64,000 nucleotides of DNA from Zeugodacus cucurbitae. Lineage: Eukaryota; Arthropoda; Insecta; Diptera; Tephritidae. The stretch's first letter is position 1; every line of letters starts with the position of its first letter. This document shows positions 11,967-23,081 of this stretch, piece after piece. The notes below the pieces were generated by a model. That model was given only the letters and a program-made list of their open reading frames with translations, did no database searches and was not told the origin of the DNA. The stretch spans positions 50,953,501 to 51,017,500 of the forward strand of contig NC_071670.1 of NCBI RefSeq assembly GCF_028554725.1. Direction: 5' to 3'. The translations under genes and the position numbers were made by a program.

Positions 11967-12140
11967 TAGCATACATTTAGGCGCACTTTTATCTCAATCC
12001 AAATTGAAATTTACTAAAAAAATAATTTTTAAAATATTTAGCATATATTTAAGCGCAAAGAATAAATTCTCAAAATTAAGCAGCATACATTTAGGCGCAT
12101 CAAGTCGAAATCTTTATTTTAAAGCATATATTAAGGCGCA
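11967..12140 (+). repeat. cluster of four copies of a 19-bp motif
   Basis: Copies: 11967-11985 TAGCATACATTTAGGCGCA, 12039-12057 TAGCATATATTTAAGCGCA, 12081-12099 CAGCATACATTTAGGCGCA, 12122-12140 AAGCATATATTAAGGCGCA. Spacings are 72, 42 and 41 bp, and the DNA between copies is AT-rich and not obviously repeated. All four have the same orientation. Conservation of the motif but not the spacers looks more like a protein-binding or otherwise selected site than a simple tandem satellite. Confidence 0.75.
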
Positions 12141-13390
12141 TTTCTTCTATTTTTCGACTTTCCTTTATAAAACAAATATGTAAGTAACACATTGTGAATT
12201 CCCATATTCACTTACAGCCTACGCCCGGTAATCGTTAATATGTATGGTATGTTTTGCCAGGCAAACGTGTGAACTCGTGATTATAAATGATTTACCCGCC
12301 GCACAGGCGACACACGCATTCGTCGGCTTGTGCATTTGACTTTTGTGGTAATTGTTATGCGATAATTGTATTAATTTTGCATTGTCGTAAAATTATCGTA
12401 CATCTGTTTGATTGCCAATTGCACACGTGCCACACGCACACCACGACATTGAAGCACATGACGCACACAAACACGCTGACTTGTCGTCCACTGCATATCT
12501 TTGCTTGAACAGTCCTGCTTTGGCCGTATGTTGTGCTTGTGTTGGTGTGTGAAATTAACGATAACTTTTTATGCATTATTTTATTTATTATTATTTTTCG
12601 TTTTTTTTTTGCGCTTTAATTTGTCGTTGTAAATATTTTTTAACACACTATCGGTGCTTTTGTAATTGCACTTGTTTTATAATTTCCACTTTGCTATACT
12701 TTATTATTATTTTGTTTTATGTCACACTGCACAGAGACAAAAAAACGAGTCATTCATTCACTCAATTTCATTTAATTGTAATTTTTAATTAAAAATGTCA
12801 GCTATAAATGTATTGAAAATTATGCAAACATACTCACAAACACATATCGATTGTTCGATAATAACAAGCAATTATGTCAACCGTTTGATGTTAAATGCAC
12901 ATATACATACAGACATCTGTATATATGTATGTATATATATTGCCAGTAATTGTGGCATTGTAAAATAATTAATTAAATCACAAGGGAGAAATATGAATTT
13001 TAGATAAAAGGCGACGCGTGACTTTCACACACACTCTCTTCTCACACACCCAACTAAATACTCAAAATTGTTTATTTATTGATTTTAAATTGTATTGGTT
13101 GTGTGTGAGATAGTATTATTTAGGTTATTAGGATTTTTTAGCAAACTGCTTTGTCAGTTACATATTGTTAGATATTAATTGATTTAACTGATTTAATGTA
13201 GTCAAATACTAAATACGTATGAATGAATGTTGAATAATAAATAACTATTTTAAAACTGCTGTATTCATCGCAATGAACCTGTAGGAAGTTCACCGTGCAA
13301 TGCTTAAAAAAATATTCTCACTTATATTTTCAATACTGCCTCCACATACCAATTTATTATGGTATTAGTTCAGCAAAAAAATGTAAACCA
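12141..13390. other. unique non-coding sequence
   Basis: Less AT-rich near 12280-12560, with many CACA/ACAC tracts. The open frames there (12287-12508 +, 12355-12576 -) overlap on opposite strands without domains. A short TA/CATA microsatellite is near 12900-12945. No gene. Confidence 0.4.
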
Positions 13391-13721
13391 CTATAATAGA
13401 TGATGTAAAATAAGTGTTTTAGGTAAGACTATAAACTCGTGCTCGTCCTTCACGAGTAAATTGTATCTCAAACACATGTGCAAAATTTCATCAAGATCGG
13501 TTGAGTAGTTTTCGAGAATATTTGAAAAAGCGCGTTTAAAGTTTTGAGTAACAATAGTACTTGACTTGAATCGCACACCTTCCAAAGCCTGTATCTCCGA
13601 AACTATTATTCGGATCGACTTGAAAATTTAGAACAATATTATTGAGATGTTGTAGAAATTTATAAGCCAAAAAAACAAAAAATCGATTTTTTGAATCCAC
13701 GAAACCCATGTACCCCTTTAA
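13391..13721. repeat. probable older dispersed repeat into which the piggyBac relic inserted
   Basis: The phrasing (a CAAAATTTCATCAAGATCGG segment followed by GAGTAGTTTTCGAGA) resembles degenerate fly repeats of the kind also seen at 56312-57518. It ends at the TTAA (13718-13721) that is the piggyBac target site. I found no second copy in the window, so the repeat call is tentative. Confidence 0.3.
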
Positions 13722-15034
13722 CCGTTTCGGGACGATGGGGATGTTTTCATCCCGAAGAAATTCAAAAAATCGTATCTGTCACAATATGGGAGCGATTTGG
13801 TTCAAAACAGTCCCAAATCATTCATTATACTCTTCTCTACAAAAACAAAAATACCAGCTGTTGGTTGGGGTCATCAGTTTTTTATTAAATGTCATTTTCT
13901 TAGACACGTTGTTGCGTAGATGGTATTTGTTTGGAAAAAGCTTAGAAAATAAGTGATTTTTAATTGAATTATAGTTACATTTTCTGCAAATAGTGCTAAT
14001 CTATTGAAATAAAAAGTTTAGACTAAAGAATAACTTATTTTCCTTATAAGAAGTCAAGGTAAGTTCCGTGGGAAGAAATCATCCCAAATCTGTTTATTTG
14101 TGGGATATTATTATCCCATACGTACTCATGTTCATTATTTTACTTAGAGAATGGATAGACCACGCAGACTGGGTGTTTCACAAATTCAGAACTTTTTGAA
14201 TGAATCGAGTGATGAGGATGATCTGTTTGCTGATAATGGTTCCGCATACAGTCCCAGTGAAAAAAGCAACATTGATTCAGAAGGTGGAGAAAACACACAG
14301 CCCGACAGAGCATATGATGAAGAAATATAAATTGATCGTGGAAATGAAAGTGCTATGGATGAATATGAAAGAAGATAATGTGAATGTCAAGCCACGATTC
14401 ACTATTAGCCAAGAACAAATCATTAGTAATGAGGGCCATGAGGCTACAGTGGGCACCGTTCAAAGAAAACAAAAAGTTGGCACCAGAGTTGATGTGACTT
14501 GTCCATATTTAGTGAAAACATATCGAAACATTATGGGTGGCGTAGATTTGGCCGTCAAAATGGTTACCCGGTATGAACTAGACCGAAAGTCTGCTAAAAA
14601 GTTTTCTTTCGACGCAATGAAGAAAAAATTAAACAAAAGCTGGGAGATCATTTGCCACAAAGAACGAACAAGAGACAACGATGCGTAAATTGTGCTAAAA
14701 AGGGCAAAGAGAGCCGTACGAATCAGATTTGCATTGCTTGCACCTTGGCATTTTGAAAAAAATGTTTTACTCCTTGCCATGAGATATAAATAAAATGTCT
14801 TATAACATAAAATTGAATATATAAACGACAAAATAAAATGAAATCGAGTGAATTTAAGTCTAGAATTGTTATTAATATTTTTGCATACAGATGGATTTGG
14901 GATGTTTTTATCCCAGGACAATATCTCCTTTTAGGGATGCGCTAAAAATATATTATCAAATTACTTTTCTTAAAATAGCCATAGGAGACTTTTCTTTGAG
15001 ATTGTACGTCACAAAAGTTCCCGTCCCGTAACGG
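13722..15034 (+). mobile_element. piggyBac-superfamily element relic, TTAA target duplication intact
   Basis: The element starts CCGTTTCGGGACG after TTAA (13718-13721) and ends with the inverted CGTCCCGTAACGG before TTAA (15035-15038). Twelve of 13 terminal bases match, and TTAA duplication is diagnostic of piggyBac. At 1313 bp it is about half the usual autonomous length. It holds transposase N- and C-terminal remnants on the + strand but no catalytic core. Three GGGAT/ATCCC palindromes lie inside: 13738-13753, 14101-14118 and 14899-14914; two of them sit close to the ends. It cannot mobilise itself. Confidence 0.9.
14151..14789 (+). pseudogene. piggyBac transposase pseudogene, core deleted
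   Basis: An ATG at 14151 opens 59 codons with an acidic stretch (SSDEDD, residues 19-24), as in piggyBac N-termini, closing at 14328-14330. In another frame, about 14450-14640 encodes VTCPYLVKTYRNIMGGVDL followed by RYELDRKSAKKFSFDAM, the conserved piggyBac region near the end of the catalytic domain. From 14673 the first frame resumes with the C-terminal cysteine-rich finger (RCVNC, then CIAC, then CFTPCH), with one internal stop, ending at 14787-14789. The family is usually about 550-600 residues, so most of the DDD core is missing and at least two frame changes have occurred. Confidence 0.85.
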
Positions 15035-15038
15035 TTAA

Positions 15039-15905
15039 GCTGGTAATACAAATGTTACGGAACCATATTTGAATAAATCGTCTAACTGGCTTATGAAATT
15101 ACTCCTTAAAGTCAGCAATGCAACGCCCATTGTAACAATTTTGAGCTGATCCACTTGTGAACTTGCTGTGTTGTGTCTGTTATTAAATTATGTGCTGGTG
15201 TCACTCTTTGAAAATGCATCTAAGAACTAGTAGTTTTGAACATAACTGTTATATGATAGGATGTCGTTGAGCACCACCGAGATGGGATTTCACGCTGACT
15301 ACGACTGACACCTTACGATGAATGTCAAGCAACTTATTAAATAAAAATAGATCTGTCACCCATAACTTTGTAAATTATATAGTACAGTCACATACCTAAC
15401 AGTAGATTTCGTATATAATAGAAACGGAGTACGATAATAACAAAACAAAAACTCTGAAAAGTCGTAAAAATGGAATGACTACACTGAAAGTGAAGGCTAA
15501 CTGTACTCGACAACTTTATGAAAGCAATGAGTCCCTGGTATGATTTTTAAGATAAATTCTTTAAGATCCCAGCCCATCTCAATAGAATTTTACTAGATCA
15601 CACTCATATTTTAAAGTATATCTTGTTTAGTAGATACTGCCACTCGCAAAATTATATGAGTCAGGTGCGATTTAGAATACCAAGAGGAGAGACCTTCATA
15701 ACCTTCTTAACATAGCGAAGAATTACCATATAATGAAAATATAGTAACAAGATGATATCTGAATATACACTTGACTAGCAGCTTCAACTAGTCTGTAGGT
15801 GTAATTAGTATACATTCAGTCAGCCGAAGAAACTAACAATACTAGAACATAATCTGAAAATTAACCACTACAGATCGGAAGACAGAATAAGAACAGAAAT
15901 GTAAT
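15039..15905. other. unique non-coding sequence
   Basis: AT-rich, with no gene or clear repeat boundary. An ACAGATCGGAAGACAGAAT patch at about 15870 resembles the block at 6661 only briefly. Confidence 0.4.
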
Positions 15906-16203
15906 AGGCTTTTCGCACAGGAGTTAATTAATCAATTAACCATCCTTGTGCGATTAGATTACCATACAATAGATAAATATTATATGACTACATTAATTTT
16001 TAATCGAATACAAATCGAGTTGAAAATGGTATGAAACACTGCGGGTTGTTGTCAGCTGATGAAACTTACCAACTTCTTATGAACAAAAATGTATAACAGC
16101 TAATCGTTAATCGAGTAGCCGTATGTGCGAAAGACAAAAACTGGTTTATCAATTATAATTCTATTGTACTAAATTAATTTGGCTGTGCAAAAAGGCTATA
16201 AGA
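15906..16203 (+). mobile_element. TIR DNA element (CTTTTCGCACAG family), both ends present
   Basis: The left end GGCTTTTCGCACAGGAG is followed by the palindrome-like TTAATTAATCAATTAA. The right end has GGCTGTGCAAAAAGGCTATA, the inverted counterpart. The interior shares CAGCTGATGAAACTTACCAA, then CTTCTTATGAA, with 19644-20028. No coding capacity: a MITE-like member of a four-copy family in this window. Confidence 0.75.
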
Positions 16204-18144
16204 TAGACTGGTTTTATTTAATTATCGGCTGTGTATCAATGTTTTGGATATTCGTGCGGTGAATCTCCGTTATCAATCAGCTTTGTTTCAGCTGACCGAA
16301 AAATATTCGGTTAGTATATGTGTTTGTCTGTTCCATCTTCTAAGAATAGTTAGCTGACTTTGATTTAAAACTGCTAAAGGAATTATTATTTCTATGGTCA
16401 ATTGGGGCAATTTAGAATGATTCACAAGGCCTTAACCAGAATTTACCTTTCATAGTCGAAGCAATAATTCCAAATACGACTGAACTAATGCTAAGTATGT
16501 CGGCTAGAATTAGGTAGCTACCTATCATCATGTAAAACACCTTACCTGTAGACCTCGTAACTCCTATACTTTACAGTTGTAACACCTTATTGGGTGTCAT
16601 CTTGAACAGCCACGAGACAAATTTATGAAAGAAGTGTATATATTTTTATATGGTAAAGACTTTTTAGATATTTAGACATTTTCTAAACCTTAAAATTTCA
16701 AACTCTTAGCATGCACTCTCTTCCAGCAGTACCTTAAGTCTTTCGCTTAAGACACTGCAAATATATTGCGCGTCAATGAAATGCGAATATTATGTAAAAT
16801 ATGCGTAGAAGCATAAAAGATTACCATTTAAAATAAGATTTCATTCGCAGTCAAAAAATTACTTGAGGAATTTGAACTTCAAGCATTTATTTGTCTTTAC
16901 TCATACATTTTGCACTTTTATCATGCATATACATATATACTTGTAAATATATATATATACATATATCTGTCTATACACTCACACATAACTTATGAGCCAA
17001 GCATTTTCAAATTTGCATAAACTTTACAAAAATCCCCAACGAAAAGATAAAGAGACTTTGCCCAAAGGGCTGAGTAGCAGCCAAGCAGAAAGAATTAAAA
17101 TGGACAAACAGTGCGAAGCCAATGCAAACATTAGAATAATTTTTCAAACCTTTTGAAATTACAAAATAAATAAATGCAGAATAAAACCCCAGAAAAAACA
17201 GCAAAAAAAAATTTGAGGAAAATGTAAAAATATGAAAAAAGTGAAATGAAAGAGAAATGTTGAAAATGAAATTGAAGTAAAAATTTGTGAACTTTGCGAG
17301 CGGCGGGCATTAAATATTTCAACGTCACTGGAGACGTTTACATATCTTAGAAGCAGCAGTGCTGAATATATACTCGTATGAGTATGTCGAGGCTTAAAAA
17401 GGCGTTGAGAGGTATACAGCTAGGCGCAATATTAATATTTGCTTCTGCTTTCATATGCCTGTTGTTGAAATTGAAATTATGTCGACACAGTCGGAATATT
17501 AATAATCCTTTAAAATCAAATAACAGTTATATGCATTACATAGCGATTGCCAAAATCGACAATATGCGGCAACCCTTTTTTTCCGCTGAGTGAGCGCCTA
17601 AAATGCGGCAATAACAGAAAATGAAATTTGTACGAGTTTACCAAATAACTAAACGACAAGTCGGCAGTAAGGATTTAGTCGTAGCTTAGCTAAATTGTAG
17701 AAAATAGCAAGTTAAGGAAAAGACAAGTAAAATGTAGTCAGCCTTTAGGCGCACGCCCATTTCTTTGGCGTTCAACTGCGAACGAAATTGTTTATTATAT
17801 AATATTGAATTCGATGTGACTGTGAGAATATATATTAGTATCTAGAGCTTACTTTAGTCTATGCCAGATACGAAATTTGAGATTTATGACAATTTTCCGT
17901 TTTCATTTGCATGCAAAATATTTGTATTTGAATTTTGCGTGAGTTGGCAATTTTTTGAAAGTTTATTGGAAAGCGATGGCAAGGAGAATACATCGCTAGG
18001 AGATGTATGAAGAGAGATAATTTTTCAAAAATCTTTTTCAAATGCAGCAACAAATCTACACAATTTTGAAAACTTTTTTTTTTGTTGCTTTTTCCACTCT
18101 TCCAGCGGAAATTACTAACAGAGTCTACTAAGCCCAACAAAAAC

Positions 18145-18181
<37 letters not shown>

Positions 18182-19337
18182 ATATAGTTTCTCCACAAAA
18201 ACACTTAGTTACGTTTGCTGCAGCAAGTTGCATTGACTTGCCACCACTAAGTCGCAAAAGTTGGCACACGCATGCAGTAAATATTTATGAAGTTGCACCG
18301 TTGCTGCATAGAAAAATAAATGAAAAAAAGGAAAAACTAAATAAGGCACATCAGCGGAAAAAAGTCGAAACAAAAAGATTAAAAAGTTTTTCAACTCTCG
18401 AGTTTCGAGTTTTGTCGGCGACCTCAGCGTTTGCGCGAAAACCAGGCATTCGCAGGCAGGGCTGACTGACTGAGAAGCCAACGTTTGGCGCGACCTACAA
18501 GCCAAGCGCCGCAATTGAAGTTATGAGTAGGTGCTTGCGGATGACGGCGGTGTTCCAAATTCGACTGGCTGAGGGCTTAGTTTGTAGGAAATGCACCGGC
18601 AATCTGTTTCGAGAAATATGAAAACAGTGCGACACTACAGATACGCGAAGTACGGGAGTCTACACGTGAAATATTTTAAATTTAGAATTATTTGGGGATT
18701 TTACCGAATTTTTGTGGGATACACTGAAGAAATAGAAGATTGATATCTTAAAATGCTTCTAATAAATTCACCTAAAAGTCGTGGATAATAACTTTTTTTC
18801 AGATGATGAAACATTATTTTGAAATTGAGGAGTATAAGAACGAACGAAAATCATAAAACGATGCTACCTAGTTTGACCTACGAGCTTTAACCGACAGGAT
18901 TTGCGACTGATAAGCACAGTATGGCTAAACAGTTTCTGTAACTAAAACAGACGCCAATGCATATTTTTGCTCGGTCTTTGACCGAAGACGATATTGAAAT
19001 AATTAATAAGATCACATACTCTAATAGCATAGTATAATCGGGTTAATGAGCTTATCAGCAAGACATCGTTCTGAAATAAGTATATTCTCAGCCTTATCTT
19101 TCCTTACTTACCAGTAAGTTTCAATTTGAGTTCGGTCGCTGTCCAAAATAATATAAAGTTTCAGCAAACAATATGAATGGGTGCAAAAGATCACACAGAT
19201 TAGTCAAAGTCGAAGGTTCTCAAAACGATCGATGAGAAATATAGGGACAGAATCAATTTCAGATATCAAATAAGCGGCTCAGATTAGAGTCAACTGTAAG
19301 CTAACATTATTTAGTAGGGTACAATATTGAATAATCT
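16204..19337. other. mostly unique sequence, with TA and poly(A) runs and a GC-richer block
   Basis: Contains a perfect palindrome TAGGTAGCTACCTA at 16511-16524, a TA run at 16946-16966 and 35 consecutive A at 18146-18180. Two partial hits to the 19-bp motif are at 17412-17428 and 17739-17753. 18390-18660 is less AT-rich and includes TTTGGCGC, an E2F-like word, near 18484. Open frames (17859-18269 -, 18082-18465 +, 18209-18514 -) overlap on opposite strands across the poly(A) run and look non-coding. Confidence 0.4.
18146..18180 (+). repeat. poly(A) run of 35
   Basis: An uninterrupted run of 35 A between CC and CATATAG. No matching target duplication and no retrogene-like sequence is visible just upstream, so I call it a homopolymer rather than the tail of a retrocopy. 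Confidence 0.8.
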
Positions 19338-19562
19338 TCTAGCCTTTTCACACAGGAGCTAATTGATCAATTAACCGTCCTCTGTATACAAAATAAAAAT
19401 CTCATTTTCCTACTTAAAATTTTGATCGAATTTCAATCGAGTTGAAAATGAAATGCAACTCTGCTCCGACGAGGACCGTTTCGGCAGTATGAAGGCCAAA
19501 AACTGGTTTCTCAATCAAAATTTTACTTGATCAACTAATTTGGCTGTGTGAAAAGACTATAA
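19338..19562 (+). mobile_element. TIR DNA element (CTTTTCGCACAG family), internally deleted copy
   Basis: The left end TAGCCTTTTCACACAGGAG is followed by CTAATTGATCAATTAA. The right end TGTGTGAAAAGACTATA is its inverted match. The ~60-bp internal block AAAATCTCATTTTCCTACTT and following bases is almost identical to the same block in 19644-20028, showing recent common descent. The central CAGCTG/CATCTACC section is lost. Confidence 0.8.
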
Positions 19563-19643
19563 AGCTGAAGACCTGATAGTTAAGTAAGACAGAACTATCA
19601 TTTGAGAGACATCATGCCTAAAAAAGCAGGTTAAGATAATTAA

Positions 19644-20028
19644 ATTGCCTTTCCGCACAAGAGCTAATTGACCAATTAAACGGCCTTTTGTTGTTGTAAA
19701 GTTTTGTTGATTTAGATCGATTATCCATACAAAATAAAAATCTCATTTTCCTACTTAAAATTTTGATCGAATTTGAATCGAGTTGAAAATGAAATGCAAC
19801 TCTTCTAAATAGCAGTAATACTACACGACGGTAGATGTCACTGCTGAAAATAATGGCCATGGTTATTCAAAAAATAGCAAACAGCTGTTGAATCTTACCA
19901 ATTTCTTATGAAAAGCAAAAACAAAAAATTTTAACAACTGATCGATTGCCGAATGCGAAGGACAAAAACTGATTTCTCAATTAAAAATTTAATTGATCAA
20001 TTAAGTTTGCTGTGCGAAAAGACTATAT
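19644..20028 (+). mobile_element. TIR DNA element (CTTTTCGCACAG family), longest copy
   Basis: The left end GCCTTTCCGCACAAGAG leads into CTAATTGACCAATTAA. The right end has TTAATTGATCAATTAA then GCTGTGCGAAAAGACTATA. At about 385 bp it is the most complete of the four copies and serves as the reference for the others. The weak minus-strand open frame over it (19618-19860) has no transposase motif. Only 81 bp separate it from the preceding copy in the same orientation. Confidence 0.8.
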
Positions 20029-21997
20029 AAGTTTAGTTTCTGTGTCCTAAATAAACTCCTTAACGTAGGCCAACAATCATGAGGAATACCATGATTTCGT
20101 TAGTTTCCACCGGAATTCTTTAATAAAATATCTGAACCTAATCTTTACTATACCATATATTTATTGATATCATTTTTATGTCGATTATTGGTATTATACA
20201 CCATGTCATATTTTTATATAACTTTATTTCACTCTAAAACATCGAGTGATCCTACAATAAATAATAGTATTTATAAGCATTGGATCTTATTTTTCCTCAC
20301 ATCAGATTCAATTTCTTATTCCATTAAGCTCAAATTGTTGGCATCCTACTTAAATTGAATATTTATATTTATTAAAAATACAATATTTTCTCACAGTGTG
20401 AAACAAAAACAATCTGCCTCTTTATATAAATACACCCATTAAGGTCAATGCTACACTACATACCCTTTGAAGTCACATTTTTTTTTCGAAACACAAAAAC
20501 TCCGCAGCAAAGTAAATGCGTGTGACGCTAAAGTTGCAAGTAGTATCTCCACTTGAAAGAAAAAAAGAAAAAAACACCAACAACAACAAAACGATTGGCT
20601 ACGTTCACAAGCAGGAAATACGCTTTTCCCCAGAGCACCACAGTAGCAGCAACAACAACAACGAACTTTGTGGAGCAACTCGTCATAGCCGGCGTGAATT
20701 TGCGACTTTTTCGCTGACATCGAGGGAAATATAAAATATAGTAGGACGAATAATAAACAAAAAAGCAAAGCAGGAAGAAAAACTTCTAAATTTTTATGAA
20801 AAAGAAAATGCGTACAAAAAGAATCTTATAATTTCAACTTCATTGCACTTTGTTAAGAAAAGTTTTGTTAGGAAAATTGTCAGGCGGAAAAGGAGCAAAA
20901 AAAAAAAAATTGGAAGATCCAGATATACATATATGTATGTAGGGAGGTATGTGTTTGAGTGGAAAAAGTTTGGTATTCTGGTATATTACTAAGAACACAA
21001 GCACACGCACATGCACGGGGTTATTTCTGCTGTTTTTGCAGTTGCTGAGTTGAGTATTGAGGGCTTAAACAAAAACTCGATTTATTTTGCATATTTACAG
21101 CTAATTTCGAATTCGAAATACTAATTCATAATTCATATAAAGCATTGCTGTAAACACACATATGTTCCGTTAAACCCACTCCCACACCCACACAGACACA
21201 CACTAGAGATGGCAAAACTATTATTTCCGCTTTGAAAAGTTTTGCTGTCGAAGGAAATGACAACAACTCTGTTGCTGCTGGGTTTATACATACTATATAT
21301 AACTAACGGTAGTTTACCGCTGACCCAGTCTAAACATTTGCGTGTGCGTTTGTAAAACTTATTTACAGTTTGTTGAGATTTATGCGGGCGCAGTTTAGCT
21401 GCCTGAAATAGGCGATAAATGTAACTGTACAACTATTTCCGGTTGCGTTTAACATGCTGGTTGTGGTAACTTTGTTTTTGTTATTGCGGCGAGAGCATAT
21501 ATTATTATTGGAAGTGTTGTTGTTGTTGTGCTGTGCCGCCTGTAATTGTGGTGAATTAACTGAATTTCTAAACTGCTTGGCATGCCGTAGCATAGTTTTA
21601 GGGGCGTGTGAGGGCAAGTGCTCGACGTTTGCAGTTGCGAGGTGTTGAATTCGCGATATAATTTAATACAATTGAGCATATTTGAGTATCTACTTGCTTA
21701 TATGATTATAATATTTAAAATCATGCTGGCTTTAAAATTAGGTTTAATCACCACAATTGAAAAATGCTTATATGTATTTGAGTTTTAAAACTAATTGCCC
21801 CCCGAAATTAGGCTTGAACAATATATTGTTGTAAATAAAAAACCTAACATTCATATTGCTATCAGATCAACGAAGTATCTCTTGTAATTATGCAAAGGGC
21901 CTCAGCGCTTAGGAGACCACATCACTGTTGACTATTACAACTTCTAGGTATTAAAAGACTACGTTTATCTATATTGTCAATAGGAGGATATATATTA
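20029..21997. other. unique non-coding sequence
   Basis: AT-rich to about 20450, then less AT-rich at 20450-20730 and 21130-21660, with CAACAACAAC and TTGTTGTTG tracts. The open frames there (20451-20768 -, 21133-21432 -, 21363-21679 -, 21454-21648 +) are low-complexity shadows of these tracts. The last ~100 bp may be eroded Jockey sequence. Confidence 0.4.
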
Positions 21998-22221
21998 TCA
22001 TGTCCTGCATGCAATGAGTCCCATGACACTAGCCACCTCTTTGCATGCCCAACGAACCCCACTCATCTAACACCCCTTTCCCTTTGGTCCAACCCTGTCG
22101 AAACAGTGTCGAAACAGCATATGTTTCCTGAGCCTCTCGTTAAATGACCTCGACGACAACTAGATTTATGCTTTCCTTTCCGGCAGGGATAGATAATGGT
22201 TACTACAACAACAACAACAAC
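21998..22221 (+). mobile_element. Jockey-like LINE, 3' end with CAA tail
   Basis: From 21998 the + frame reads SCPACNESHDTSHLFACP, followed by NPTHLTPLSLWSNPVET. This is the C-terminal CCHC-type motif and tail of Jockey-clade reverse-transcriptase ORFs. After a frameshift the sequence continues as FLSLSLNDLDDN and stops at 22161-22163. A short 3' UTR and a (CAA)n tail at 22205-22221 follow, typical of this group. All of the endonuclease and polymerase domains are gone, so it is a 5'-truncated dead copy. Confidence 0.8.
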
Positions 22222-22234
22222 CAATAAAGATGAG

Positions 22235-22455
22235 CACTCCTTAGGAGAGTTCGAGAGATAAGTTCTCCGAAGGATTTAGGCCTAGGAGAGTACCGGATTC
22301 GTTGGAATGACGAACTGTATGAGCTTTTCGGCGATATAGACATACTGCGATAGCGCTGGCTTGAACATATCGCCCGTATTGAAGAAAACACTACAGCGTT
22401 ACCCACTACAACACGTTACCCACTAGCGGCTGACGAAGAAAAGGACGACCGAAAC
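22235..22455 (+). mobile_element. relic of another retroelement-type ORF, C-terminal part
   Basis: Starting at 22285 the + strand encodes GEYRIRWNDELYELFGDIDI, then a stop, then RWLEHIARIEE. This follows the pattern (R-x-R-x-N-x-E-L-Y-E-L, then R-W-x-G-H-V-x-R-M) found after the reverse transcriptase domain in many arthropod non-LTR-like ORFs. An LRRI-like lead-in precedes it with stops, and a basic RKGRPK stretch follows near 22440. It is broken by several stops and a frameshift. Clade assignment is uncertain. Confidence 0.6.
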
Positions 22456-22535
22456 TTAGGTCCTAACTTTAAGGTTAACCTGACGAAGCTTGAAATGCAA
22501 TCATATTTTTTGTTCGCCTCCATATGATATAGAGG

Positions 22536-23081
22536 GTTAGGTTAGGTTAGGTTAGGTTGTAAGGCTGTTTCCCAAAGGGATAACAATCATAGACTTTGAA
22601 ATATAGTCTTTTGTGAAGCCTGGTTCCCCCCTAGATTAACAATTAAGAGTCGACAAAGCGCCCAGAAGCTACTACAAATCTGCAGAGATTTTTAATTTCT
22701 GTATTCGCGAGCCTGTTCTAAAAAGTGAGATCCAAGAAGTCTCTTTCTTGATCTCACAAAGGCGGGACATTCCAAAAGAAAGTGATGAGTCGATTCCACC
22801 TCAACCTCCTCCATGCAGCTTCTACACCTAGCATCCGGTAAGATTTTTAACATTACAGCGTGTATCCCAATGGGGCAATGGTCAGTAAGAACCCCTACGA
22901 CTAAGGAGAGGTAAGGTTTACTGAGGGCGAAAAGTTCAGTAGACCTACCGCGGTTTACCTTAGGCCAGAAGGATCTTGCGACTAAGCATGTGTTAGTAAC
23001 TGACCAGCGACTACCCAGCTCAGCCGAAGCCCATCTGTCCAATAGCAGACCGCAGTAGGACAATGGATCTTCTACATGATT
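22536..23081 (-). mobile_element. 5'-truncated I/R1-like LINE with TTAGG-type tail, target duplication present
   Basis: The minus-strand order is open ORF end, short 3' UTR, then (CCTAA)n (GGTTA repeats at 22536-22558 on the + strand). CCATATGATATAGAGG at 22520-22535 and CCATGCTATAGAGG at 23082-23095 are the decayed target duplication, placed exactly where the host pogo-like element is interrupted. The insertion is 546 bp, so only the 3' end of a much longer LINE was copied. The pentamer therefore belongs to the LINE as its tail and is not host satellite. Confidence 0.8.
22692..23081 (-). pseudogene. C-terminal fragment of LINE ORF2 (after reverse transcriptase)
   Basis: The frame is open from the insertion edge to a stop at 22692, about 129 codons. 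It contains the words LVVGVLTDHCPIGIHAVML, then CRSC, then ESTHHFLLECPAF. This is the H/C-rich finger (CX2C, then HX4-5C) at the end of I/R1-clade ORF2 proteins, with a GVLTGHC-like lead-in. No internal stops are seen, so the copy is fairly recent, but it lacks endonuclease and polymerase and begins at a 5' truncation point. Confidence 0.8.

Noticed and set aside
18146..18180. Retrocopy tail because of 35 A
   Set aside because: No processed coding sequence upstream and no target duplication.
22536..22558. Interstitial telomere array from the TTAGG pentamer
   Set aside because: Only about five units, placed exactly at the 3' end of a LINE between target duplications, so it is a LINE tail.
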